DNA of 13,438 nucleotides from UMGS1387 sp045539625. Lineage in GTDB: Bacteria > Bacillota > Clostridia > Oscillospirales > CAG-382. The DNA lies in the NCBI GenBank assembly GCA_045539625.1, contig JAZQFS010000079.1, forward strand, positions 1 to 13,438. Reading direction: 5' to 3'. The stretch's first letter is position 1, and the number at the start of each line of letters is the position of its first letter. The translations under genes were made by a program, and so were the position numbers. The notes under the pieces are model-generated. The model saw nothing but the letters and a program-made list of their open reading frames with translations, had not been told where the DNA came from and ran no database searches. Below, in pieces: positions 7,427 to 13,438 of this stretch.

Positions 7427-7883
7427 GAAACTTATAATAAGACCATATATTCCCGACGATATTCCTGCTATAGCGGAAATTGAAAAACGTTGTTTTTCCA
7501 TGCCGTGGTCTGAAAAGTCTTTGAGAGAATTCTGCGTCTACCCTTTCGGTCGAATACTGACAGCAGAGCTTGACGGTCAAGTTGCAGGTTATATTACATA
7601 CAGTCAGATATTTGAAGAAGTACAGATTGCAAATGTTGCGGTAGCCCCCCAATTCAGACGAATGGGAATTGCAGAAAAGCTGATACGCCGTCTGTTGTCC
7701 GATGGAATTGATAATGAATCGGAGACTGTATTTCTTGAAGTAAGACAATCAAATATCCCTGCACGTTCACTTTACGAAAAATGCGATTTTTACGTGGTTG
7801 GTGAACGCAAAGGCTATTACAGCAACCCAAAAGAGGACGCTGTACTTATGAATTACACATACCCACCCCGAAAGGAACAGTAA
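7419..7883 (+). CDS. rimI: Ribosomal protein S18-alanine N-acetyltransferase (GNAT family)
   Basis: A 154-residue GNAT acetyltransferase, named after the enzyme that acetylates the N-terminus of S18. The start LIIRPYIPDDIPAIAEIE is typical of the fold. The acetyl-CoA loop is Q78-FRRMG-IA (78-85). The RimI-specific stretch FLEVRQSNIPARSLYEK runs 105-121, and the C-terminal GYYSNPKEDAVLM (132-144) matches the family ending. C122-D123 stands where most relatives have a Gly before the Phe of the LYEKxGF motif. It overlaps the phosphatase gene by 8 nt and is 7 nt from tsaD. The rimI-tsaD pair is a conserved bacterial arrangement. No TsaB or TsaE gene is present nearby, so it is not part of a complete t6A cluster here. 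Confidence 0.92.
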   Translation: MAEKLIIRPYIPDDIPAIAEIEKRCFSMPWSEKSLREFCVYPFGRILTAELDGQVAGYITYSQIFEEVQIANVAVAPQFRRMGIAEKLIRRLLSDGIDNESETVFLEVRQSNIPARSLYEKCDFYVVGERKGYYSNPKEDAVLMNYTYPPRKEQ

Positions 7884-7890
7884 TAGAAAA

Positions 7891-8931
7891 ATGAAAATTC
7901 TGGCATTTGAATCCTCCTGTGACGAAACAGCCGTTGCAGTTGTTGAGGACGGCAGAAAGGTACTTGCAAACAAAATTGCATCTCAGATTGAAATACACGC
8001 CCTGTACGGCGGTGTAGTTCCCGAAATTGCATCTCGTGCTCACACCGAGGCAACATCAAGGCTTACTCACGAGGCTCTCGAAGAGGCAGGGCTTACTCTT
8101 GATGACATTGATGCTGTTGCGGTGACAAATTGCCCCGGTCTTATCGGTGCATTGCTCGTAGGTGTTAACTTTGCAAAAGCCTTGGCTTACAAGCTGAAAA
8201 AGCCCCTTATCCCCGTTCATCATATAAGAGGTCACATAGCTGCAAACTACACCCATTTTGACGGCAAAGACGGCAAGGATTATCTTGAACCTCCTTTTTC
8301 GGCACTTGTAATGTCGGGCGGACACACTTCGCTTATCAACGTAAATTCTTACTGCAGCTTTAAGATTCTCGGACAGACAAGAGACGATGCTGCAGGAGAA
8401 GCTTTTGACAAAATTGCACGTCTTATCGGGCTGCAATATCCCGGTGGAGCAAAAATGGACAAGCTCGCTTACGAGGGTAATAAAAAGTATATTGAATTTC
8501 CTCAGAGCTCCGTCAAAGACAACCCTTATGATTTTTCCTTTTCGGGACTTAAAACTGCGGGAATTAATCACTTGCATATGCTTAAGCAAAACGGAACTTG
8601 CTTTAACGAAGCGGACATTGCCGCCTCCTTTACTGCGGCGGTAGTCAAGTCTATCGTTAAAAGAATTGAGCTGCTGTTTAAGGACGAAGAAAGTTTTCCC
8701 TCAAAGAAGCTTGTTCTTGCAGGCGGTGTTAGCGCCAACAGCCACATACGGGATGCTTTACGTGCTCTGTCGGGCAAATACGGCGTAAAGTTGTATGTAC
8801 CTCCTCTTTCCCTGTGCGGCGACAACGCCGTGATGATTGGTGCACAGGCTTATTATGAGTATACGGTGTCGAAAAAAACTGCCGATGAAAGTCTCAACGC
8901 ATACGCTACTATGAGTGTTGAAGAAGTATAA
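7891..8931 (+). CDS. tsaD: tRNA N6-threonylcarbamoyladenosine transferase subunit TsaD
   Basis: The 346-residue protein matches TsaD (Kae1/Gcp/YgjD), which with TsaB and TsaE transfers threonylcarbamoyl to A37 of ANN-decoding tRNAs. The N-terminus FESSCDETAVAVVEDG, then GGVVPEIASRAH (40-51), are family signatures. Metal ligands are H111 and H115 (HHIRGH) and D311 (CGDNAVM). MSGGHTSL (141-148), GEAFDKIARLIG (169-180), FSFSGLKTA (215-223) and AGGVSANSHIR (277-287) complete the ASKHA nucleotide-binding fold. Length is normal. AAAGGA at 7871-7876 gives the ribosome binding site. The gene ends the operon, and no hairpin terminator was found after it; the gap to rex carries a DnaA-box cluster instead. 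Confidence 0.97.
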   Translation: MKILAFESSCDETAVAVVEDGRKVLANKIASQIEIHALYGGVVPEIASRAHTEATSRLTHEALEEAGLTLDDIDAVAVTNCPGLIGALLVGVNFAKALAYKLKKPLIPVHHIRGHIAANYTHFDGKDGKDYLEPPFSALVMSGGHTSLINVNSYCSFKILGQTRDDAAGEAFDKIARLIGLQYPGGAKMDKLAYEGNKKYIEFPQSSVKDNPYDFSFSGLKTAGINHLHMLKQNGTCFNEADIAASFTAAVVKSIVKRIELLFKDEESFPSKKLVLAGGVSANSHIRDALRALSGKYGVKLYVPPLSLCGDNAVMIGAQAYYEYTVSKKTADESLNAYATMSVEEV

Positions 8932-8989
8932 TTTGCATATATATTCATTTACATAATTCGACAAAATTTTATCTTTGACGTTCAAAAAT

Positions 8990-9093
8990 TGTGGATAACT
9001 CTGTGGAAAATGTGAAAAAATCACGCATTTACTTACTTATTTTTAAATTTATTCGCCGCAAATTGTGGAAAAGTCGGTGGATAATGTGGATTA
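8990..9093 (+). promoter_or_regulatory. DnaA-box cluster in the tsaD-rex intergenic region
   Basis: Five 9-mers close to the DnaA-box consensus lie in the same orientation: TGTGGATAA (8990-8998, exact), TGTGGAAAA (9002-9010), TGTGGAAAA (9064-9072), GGTGGATAA (9076-9084) and TGTGGATTA (9085-9093). The first two and the next two form pairs with the same 12-nt start-to-start spacing, and the pairs start 74 nt apart, near seven helical turns. An A/T-rich stretch (9025-9058) lies between them. The gap is 199 bp and holds no gene. No dnaA, dnaN or rpmH is nearby, so a DnaA titration or regulatory site is more likely than the replication origin. DnaA binding is inferred. Confidence 0.68.
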
Positions 9094-9130
9094 TTATGTA
9101 AACCCAATTCTTTATATATAAGGTGAAACG

Positions 9131-9793
9131 ATGAATAATAACAACGGTAATCAGAAAAAAATCTCAACAGCGGTAATCAGAAGACTTCCGCGCTACTTCA
9201 GATATCTCAGGGAGCTTATAAGAAATGACATTATGCGTATTTCTTCCCGTGAGCTTTCCGAGAAAATGAATATTACGGCAAGTCAGATAAGACAGGATCT
9301 TAACAATTTCGGCGGCTTCGGTCAGCAGGGCTACGGTTACAACGTAAAAAGCCTGTATTCCGAGATTTCCCATATCCTCGGCGTAGACAGCGGCATAAAC
9401 TGCATCATTGTAGGTATGGGTAACATTGGTAAAGCTCTTGTAAACAATCCGCTCTTTGAAAAAAGAGGTATAAAAATAACGGGCCTTTTTGACTCAGACC
9501 CGTCTGTTATAGGAACAAAGTATAACGATCTTGAAGTAAGCAGCGTGGACACAATGACGGACTTTTGCAAAAACAACAGCGTTGACATTGCAGTAATTGC
9601 CATTCCCAAGGCTTTCGCAAATGATACCGTTGACCTTCTTGCAGATGTTGGCGTAAAGGGCTTCTGGAATTTTTCCAATGCCGAAATCGACCTTCGTACA
9701 AAGAAGAAGATATACGTGGAAAACGTGCATCTCGGTGACTCGCTTATGGCACTTTGCTATGACATTTGCTGTGACAAGCAGTCAAATCAATAG
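9131..9793 (+). CDS. rex: Redox-sensing transcriptional repressor Rex
   Basis: A 220-residue NADH/NAD+-responsive repressor of fermentation and respiration genes. The N-terminal winged helix (about 11-70) shows ISTAVIRRLPRYFRYL, then RISSRELSEKMNITASQIRQ, then a DLNNFGGFGQQGYGYNV wing; the usual text is closer to DLSxFGEFGxxGxGY. The Rossmann domain begins with IIVGMGNIGKAL (92-103) and contains GLFDSDPSVIG (118-128) and IAIPK (156-160). The C-terminal helix ENVHLGDSLMALCYDI (197-212) is the one swapped between subunits in Rex dimers. AGGTGA (9121-9126) sets the start. It follows tsaD after the DnaA-box cluster, and its 3' end overlaps the convergent DUF6062 gene by 7 bp. Rex often represses itself, but no good operator is seen. 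Confidence 0.96.
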   Translation: MNNNNGNQKKISTAVIRRLPRYFRYLRELIRNDIMRISSRELSEKMNITASQIRQDLNNFGGFGQQGYGYNVKSLYSEISHILGVDSGINCIIVGMGNIGKALVNNPLFEKRGIKITGLFDSDPSVIGTKYNDLEVSSVDTMTDFCKNNSVDIAVIAIPKAFANDTVDLLADVGVKGFWNFSNAEIDLRTKKKIYVENVHLGDSLMALCYDICCDKQSNQ

Positions 9794-10476
9794 TCGCCTT
9801 GCAAAAACTTGATTGCTCTTTCAACAGAATCCTTTGAGTTGCCCCAGGGCTCGTTGTCGTAACGGTAATCAAATTTCTTGCAGAACCACGATACATCGTC
9901 TTTAAGAGCTTGTATGTATTGCGACTGAACTGCAGATAACTGTTCTGCAAATTGTGCGAAGGATTTTTTATCAAGCTTTATGCGGGCATATTCCAGAAAC
10001 AAGCTTGCGTGTTCAAGGCAGAAATACGGTTGTGCCGACATTTTTTCTTTGAATTCATTGCCGTTCTGCCACAGAATAATGGCACAAAGCATCATTTTTT
10101 CAAATTTTTCGGCAGTCTTTTCGCAGATATAACAGCTTTTCTTGATTTCTTCCATGTTTTCGGAAGCCTTTTTGGTGTTATCCTTGCCGAGAAGTGAGTT
10201 TTTCCATATTATCGTCTTTCCCTGCACCTCATCAAGATGGCTTTCAAGCATAAGTGCAAGGCTGAGACGGTTGTTCATCTCAAACATCTTGCCAAAATGC
10301 TTTTTACAAAAGCCAAGCTTATTTGTTCTGATTCTTATGTCAGGCTCCATCATGGATGCGCCCATAATAAGCTCACGCTCTGTATCTTCCAGCTTTCTTT
10401 TCAGATTGCAGAAGGGACATCCGCATTTTTCGTCAAACGCTTCGTTGACAGGTATAGTATATATTTTTTCTTCCAT
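9787..10476 (-). CDS. DUF6062 family protein with two CxxC...CxxH sites
   Basis: This 229-residue protein of unknown function matches the DUF6062 group as I remember it (EKIYTIPVNEAF start, MMEPDIRIRTNKLGFCKKHF block). Two equivalent Cys/His sites are visible: C20-x2-C23 with C57-x2-H60, and C115-x2-C118 with C153-x2-H156. The half-site distances are nearly equal (34 and 35 residues), pointing to an internal duplication. Each set looks able to bind one zinc or another metal. No signal peptide or membrane segment is present, so it is probably cytosolic. The start at 10476 is chosen because AAAGGAC lies upstream at 10494-10488 and the MEEKIYT N-terminus fits the family; an upstream ATG at 10509 adds 11 residues. 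The last bases overlap rex tail to tail. Confidence 0.83.
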   Translation of the reverse strand: MEEKIYTIPVNEAFDEKCGCPFCNLKRKLEDTERELIMGASMMEPDIRIRTNKLGFCKKHFGKMFEMNNRLSLALMLESHLDEVQGKTIIWKNSLLGKDNTKKASENMEEIKKSCYICEKTAEKFEKMMLCAIILWQNGNEFKEKMSAQPYFCLEHASLFLEYARIKLDKKSFAQFAEQLSAVQSQYIQALKDDVSWFCKKFDYRYDNEPWGNSKDSVERAIKFLQGDY

Positions 10477-10499
10477 CAATAGCACCGTCCTTTTACGAT

Positions 10500-10528
10500 A
10501 TGCTACCACTTTTTTTAAGCCAATTCAA
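10500..10528 (-). promoter_or_regulatory. Candidate promoter of the DUF6062 gene
   Basis: On the minus strand TTGAAT (10528-10523) and TAGCAT (10505-10500) are 17 bp apart, with TGG before the -10 hexamer acting as an extended element. The -10 matches 4 of 6 bases. It lies in the 87-bp gap between this gene and the divergent glycosylase gene. Confidence 0.35.
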
Positions 10529-10563
10529 CACATACTTGTAAATATTATGGTTTCGGAGGCAAT

Positions 10564-11400
10564 ATGTCACAGCCATTTATTATAGAAAAACCTGAAAATT
10601 TTGATATTGAGCAAATTTTTGATTGCGGTCAATGCTTCAGATTCAATAAACACCCCGATAAAGAAAACACGTACTGCGGTGTAGCATACTCAAGGTATCT
10701 TGAAGTTACACAACAAGGAGACAAGCTTTTGCTCAACACTGACAAGGATACTTTTGACAAGGTCTGGTATAATTTTTTCGATATGGATACAGACTACGGC
10801 AAAATCATTTTGGGATTTGAAGACGATGAGGTGCTGTTCAATGCCGCTAAGTTTTCCTCGGGTATACGAATCTTAAGGCAAGAGCCGTGGGAGGCTCTGT
10901 GCTCATTTATTATCAGTCAGAACAACAATATTCCCAGAATAAAGGGAATAATTGAAAATATGTCCCGTATGTACGGCGAAAAGATTGAATGTTCTGACGG
11001 CATTGACAGATTCGCCTTCCCTACTGCCACGGCTTTGTATGAAGCAGGCGAAGAAAAGCTTTTTGAGCTGAAAACAGGCTTTCGTGCAAAATACATATAT
11101 GACTGTTCAAGGAGAATTGTTGAAGGAAATCTTATGCTTGACAGCATTGAGAATATGCCTCTTGAAGAATGTCTCGCGATATTGCAAACAGTAAAGGGCG
11201 TAGGTCCAAAGGTTGCGTCCTGTGCGCTGCTTTTCGGGTTTGCAAAGCATGAGGCTTTTCCCATAGACGTGTGGGTTAAAAAGATTTTGACCAAGTATTA
11301 CAACGAAAAGACAAGCCCTCATTTTTCATCACGTTATGCAGGAATTGCACAGCAGTATCTTTTTTACCATGAAAGATGCATTAACAATGTGTATCTTTAA
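10564..11400 (+). CDS. ogg: 8-oxoguanine DNA glycosylase/AP lyase (OGG1 type)
   Basis: A bifunctional base-excision repair enzyme of 278 residues that removes 8-oxoguanine and nicks the abasic site. The N-terminal OGG_N-like domain (about 1-110) carries FDCGQCFRF (19-27). The block SQNNNIPRIKGIIE (118-131) parallels human OGG1 SNNNIARI. The helix-hairpin-helix GVGPKVASCALLF (212-224) contains the Schiff-base Lys, K216, and PIDVWV (233-238) supplies the catalytic Asp, D235. FAKHEAFPID matches the OGG spacing between the two. Length is about right for bacterial OGG-like proteins. CGGAGG (10554-10559) sets the start. The zinc-ribbon gene follows 15 nt later, probably in the same transcript. Family-level identification is firm; strict substrate preference is not shown. 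Confidence 0.92.
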   Translation: MSQPFIIEKPENFDIEQIFDCGQCFRFNKHPDKENTYCGVAYSRYLEVTQQGDKLLLNTDKDTFDKVWYNFFDMDTDYGKIILGFEDDEVLFNAAKFSSGIRILRQEPWEALCSFIISQNNNIPRIKGIIENMSRMYGEKIECSDGIDRFAFPTATALYEAGEEKLFELKTGFRAKYIYDCSRRIVEGNLMLDSIENMPLEECLAILQTVKGVGPKVASCALLFGFAKHEAFPIDVWVKKILTKYYNEKTSPHFSSRYAGIAQQYLFYHERCINNVYL

Positions 11401-11415
11401 TTAAGGAGATTTACA

Positions 11416-12039
11416 ATGGATTTAAATAAAACAAGAGTTGCTTACCGCTGTCCGGTTTGCGGTGCGGTTATAACATTTGACGTTACACGAGAACGGCTAA
11501 AAAACAGATTCAGCCTCAACTGTATTCAGTGTCACAAGTCCGATATGGAAATCGAGATGCTTCCCGGCGATACAGTCAGTCTTACCGTTCCGTGCCTTAT
11601 GTGTCCTCATTCCCACCCTTTTAAAATCTCGGCCGAGATGTTCTTTAGCAAGGATGTTTACACCTTCCCTTGCTCTTTTACAGGTCTTGATATTTGCTTT
11701 ATAGGTCAGGATGAAGACCTTGTTGACGATGAAATTGATGCCAGCGGTACACTGATACGCGCCATGATTGAGGAAACAAAGGAAGAAGATCTCAACGCCA
11801 AGGATGCCTCGGTAATTGTAGCGGATACAGGCGTTATGAGAGAAGTGCTGTTTGCAATCGGGGAGCTTGACAAGAATAAAAAAATCAAATGCAAATGCGG
11901 AAGCAGTGCTGTAAAGGTTCTTATCGATTATGATAAGGCAGACATTGTGTGTAAGGTATGTGCCAATAATAAAGAAATTGCCGCACGTACACGCTTTGAT
12001 GCAAATGCGGCAATAGAGCTTGAACAGATTGATTTTTAA
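11416..12039 (+). CDS. Multi-zinc-ribbon protein of unknown function
   Basis: I do not recognise a characterised family for this 207-residue protein. Three metal-binding modules can be read. The first is C12-PV-C15 with C36-IQ-C39. The second is C60-LM-C63 with H65 and H67, possibly completed by C86 and C94. The third is C159-K-C161 with C179-KV-C182. A strongly acidic linker (about 98-125) separates the second and third modules. This resembles proteins that bind nucleic acid or other proteins, but no enzymatic motif is visible. AAGGAG at 11403-11408 gives the start. The gene is probably co-transcribed with the DNA glycosylase 15 nt upstream, which hints at a DNA-related or oxidative-stress role. 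Its TAA stop overlaps that of convergent spoVAC in a shared TTAA. Confidence 0.8.
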   Translation: MDLNKTRVAYRCPVCGAVITFDVTRERLKNRFSLNCIQCHKSDMEIEMLPGDTVSLTVPCLMCPHSHPFKISAEMFFSKDVYTFPCSFTGLDICFIGQDEDLVDDEIDASGTLIRAMIEETKEEDLNAKDASVIVADTGVMREVLFAIGELDKNKKIKCKCGSSAVKVLIDYDKADIVCKVCANNKEIAARTRFDANAAIELEQIDF

Positions 12040-12497
12040 AACGCTGTCAGAAAATAGTAAATAACGCCGTATATTACAGAGGCAGCTGTACCGTACAGTA
12101 TTACAGGTCCTGCGATGGTGAACATCTTAGCGCCTACGCCGAGAATGTACCCTTCAGCCTTGCTGTCTATTGATACAGAGCAAACAGCATTTGCAAAGCC
12201 TGTTATGGGCACTAGCGTTCCTGCGCCTGCAAACTTTGCGATTTCCCCGTAAAGACCAAGTACCGTCAGTATGTTGGAAATAACAATAAGGCTGCACGGC
12301 AAAAGTATCTTTACATTATCCTGTGATACACCTATTGTTTTAAGAATGTCGCCTATCCCCTGTCCGATACAGCATATTGTTCCGCCTATTATAAAGGATA
12401 ACAACAAATCCTTGGGCAGATTTGAATTCGGCGCTTTTCTTTCGGCATATTTTCTGAATTTTTCTTTTTCACGCTCGTTAAATTTACGTTTATCCAT
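12036..12497 (-). CDS. spoVAC: Stage V sporulation protein AC (SpoVAC)
   Basis: A 153-residue polytopic membrane protein of the SpoVAC/SpoVAEb family. These form the inner-membrane channel that loads dipicolinic acid into the forespore and releases it at germination. The family signatures AGAGTLVPITGFANAV (90-105) and GYILGVGAKMFTIAGPVILYG (116-136) are intact. Hydrophobic segments lie at about 31-55, 63-88, 90-110, 118-136 and 137-152. A charged N-terminus (KRKFNEREKEKFRKY) precedes the first segment, a SpoVAC-like rather than SpoVAEb-like feature. AAGGAG at 12512-12507 sets the start. It is unusual in standing alone: spoVAD and spoVAE, its usual partners, are neither upstream nor downstream here. 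The stop overlaps that of the zinc-ribbon gene. Expression in the forespore (sigma-G) is expected from the family, but no clear sigma-G site is seen. Confidence 0.92.
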   Translation of the reverse strand: MDKRKFNEREKEKFRKYAERKAPNSNLPKDLLLSFIIGGTICCIGQGIGDILKTIGVSQDNVKILLPCSLIVISNILTVLGLYGEIAKFAGAGTLVPITGFANAVCSVSIDSKAEGYILGVGAKMFTIAGPVILYGTAASVIYGVIYYFLTAF

Positions 12498-12524
12498 CCA
12501 TTACGTCTCCTTGGAGTTGATATA

Positions 12525-13438
12525 ATGATTTTTGCAAGTCTTTTATTTTTATATATATTTTTACCGTTAAATCTCATATTATACTTTACCGCTCCGTCTC
12601 TTAAGGTAAAGAACGCCGTACTGATTTTGTTTTCACTGTTATTTTATGCGTGGGGCGAGCCTGTGTGGGTATTTTTGCTGATTCTTACAGCATATCTTGA
12701 TTACCGCCATGCAAAAACAATTGAAGAAAACAGAGGTACGGCAAAGGCGAAGCTTGCACTTATTCTTTCAATTGTGACGGATATCGGCATATTCTTTGTG
12801 TTTAAATATTCAGGATTTTTTGTTTCAAACATCAACGCAATTACGGGACTATCTCTTTATGTGCCTAAATTTGCTTTGCCGATAGGTATTTCATTTTACA
12901 CATTCCAGACACTAACCTACATTATTGACGTTTACAGGGGTACAGTTTCTGCACAGCCAAAGTTTTCTAAATACCTTCTGTATTTGTCATTGTATTTTCA
13001 GCTTGTTGCAGGTCCTATTGTCAGGTACACCGATGTACAAAAGGAAATCGAAAAGAGAAATCTCTCCATTCCCCGATTTTCAAGCGGTGTCTACAGATTT
13101 GCCGTAGGTCTCGGTAAAAAAGTTATTATTGCCAATGCAGCAGGCGTATTTGTTGACAAGTATATGTCCGGCTCTTTTGACGGGCTTACAACGCTTGGTG
13201 CGTGGTTTGGTATAATAATGTATACAATCCAGCTCTATTTTGACTTTTCAGGCTACTCCGATATGGCAATCGGACTTGGCAGGTGCTTCGGCTTTACCTT
13301 CGAGGAAAATTTCAATTATCCGTATATTTCCTGCTCCGTCACCGAATTCTGGCGGCGCTGGCACATTTCCCTCGGTACATGGTTCCGCGATTATGTATAC
13401 TTTCCGCTCGGCGGCTCGCGTGTATCCTCCCGTGCACG
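12525..13438 (+). CDS. MBOAT-family membrane O-acyltransferase (3' partial)
   Basis: The first 304 codons of an AlgI/DltB-type acyltransferase run off the right edge. These enzymes move an acyl group across the membrane and onto an extracytoplasmic polymer or small molecule. Several membrane segments are visible, starting at residue 2 (FASLLFLYIFLPLNLILYF) and including LILFSLLFYAWG and the LPIGISFYTFQTLTYIID region. Core MBOAT motifs are FQLVAGPIVRY, IQLYFDFSGYSDMAIGLG and EFWRRWHISLGTWFRDYVYFP, in which H280 is the expected catalytic histidine. Such genes are commonly followed by a DHHW/AlgX-like or SGNH partner, which would lie outside the window. GGAG (12513-12516) is the ribosome binding site, and the gene diverges from spoVAC with only 27 bp between start codons. 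The acceptor is unknown. Confidence 0.93.
   Translation, partial: MIFASLLFLYIFLPLNLILYFTAPSLKVKNAVLILFSLLFYAWGEPVWVFLLILTAYLDYRHAKTIEENRGTAKAKLALILSIVTDIGIFFVFKYSGFFVSNINAITGLSLYVPKFALPIGISFYTFQTLTYIIDVYRGTVSAQPKFSKYLLYLSLYFQLVAGPIVRYTDVQKEIEKRNLSIPRFSSGVYRFAVGLGKKVIIANAAGVFVDKYMSGSFDGLTTLGAWFGIIMYTIQLYFDFSGYSDMAIGLGRCFGFTFEENFNYPYISCSVTEFWRRWHISLGTWFRDYVYFPLGGSRVSSRA

Noticed and set aside
8056..8589. 177-codon minus-strand frame within tsaD
   Set aside because: It lies wholly inside a firmly identified gene, has no ribosome binding site and matches no family; it is a shadow of codon bias.
9011..9024. Rex operator (TGTGA-AAAAA-TCAC) upstream of rex
   Set aside because: GTGA and TCAC are separated by 5 bp, while the operator I know has 6 bp, and the outer bases do not match TTGTGA/TCACAA.
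8990..9130. Chromosomal replication origin at the DnaA-box cluster
   Set aside because: Neither dnaA, dnaN, recF nor rpmH is nearby, and the flanking genes are tsaD and rex. The cluster is better read as a non-origin DnaA site.
12521..12527. TATAATG read as a -10 box for the acyltransferase gene, or as CATTATA for a sigma-G spoVAC promoter
   Set aside because: For the acyltransferase the transcript would begin inside the gene. For spoVAC only a poor -35 (AAAATA) is present at 16 bp, and the leader would be just a few bases before the ribosome binding site.
1..13438. CRISPR arrays, tRNA or rRNA genes, insertion sequences, integrases and toxin-antitoxin pairs
   Set aside because: No regularly spaced repeats, tRNA-like sequences, transposase motifs, flanking terminal repeats or small paired genes were seen on either strand.

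Overview
The window reads as a stretch of chromosome from a low-to-mid GC, spore-forming Firmicute, most likely a Clostridia member of the Ruminococcaceae/Oscillospiraceae type. The reasons are strong AGGAGG-type ribosome binding sites, near-consensus sigma-A promoters, Rex, a SpoVAC protein, a DUF6062 protein and the long variant of PRPP synthetase. The taxonomic guess is inference. I see no phage, transposon, CRISPR array, rRNA or tRNA, and no obvious horizontally acquired island.

Layout. Positions 1-398 are the 3' end of recN (DNA repair ATPase). A near-perfect promoter at 428-456 then drives a divergent ribose-phosphate pyrophosphokinase (506-1630). It is followed by a large cytoplasmic glycoside hydrolase resembling family GH106 (1687-4623), which ends at a strong hairpin terminator. 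Facing it on the minus strand is a two-gene operon: an HD-domain phosphohydrolase (5644-6303) and an AraC-type regulator (4798-5634). Back to back with that operon, a second strong promoter (6431-6459) starts a tight plus-strand operon: dCMP deaminase, a YwlE-like low-molecular-weight phosphatase carrying the Thr that marks protein-arginine phosphatases, RimI and TsaD.

The 199-bp gap after tsaD holds five DnaA-box-like 9-mers in one orientation, arranged as two pairs with the same spacing. It is followed by rex (9131-9793). The order rimI-tsaD-rex recalls the ydiD-ydiE...rex region of Bacillus subtilis, where I recall a DnaA-box cluster next to gcp/tsaD. This is the most interesting non-coding signal in the window.

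The last third holds a DUF6062 gene on the minus strand whose stop overlaps that of rex, an OGG-type 8-oxoguanine DNA glycosylase with a co-transcribed multi-zinc-ribbon protein of unknown function, a solitary spoVAC on the minus strand, and the first 304 codons of an MBOAT-family O-acyltransferase that runs off the window end.

Most of this is conserved core or housekeeping gene content. I found no convincing new multi-gene defence or mobile system. The items worth a second look are the DnaA-box cluster, the arginine-phosphatase signature inside the tsaD operon, the orphan spoVAC beside the acyltransferase, the internally duplicated Cys/His metal sites of the DUF6062 protein, and the uncharacterised zinc-ribbon partner of the DNA glycosylase.
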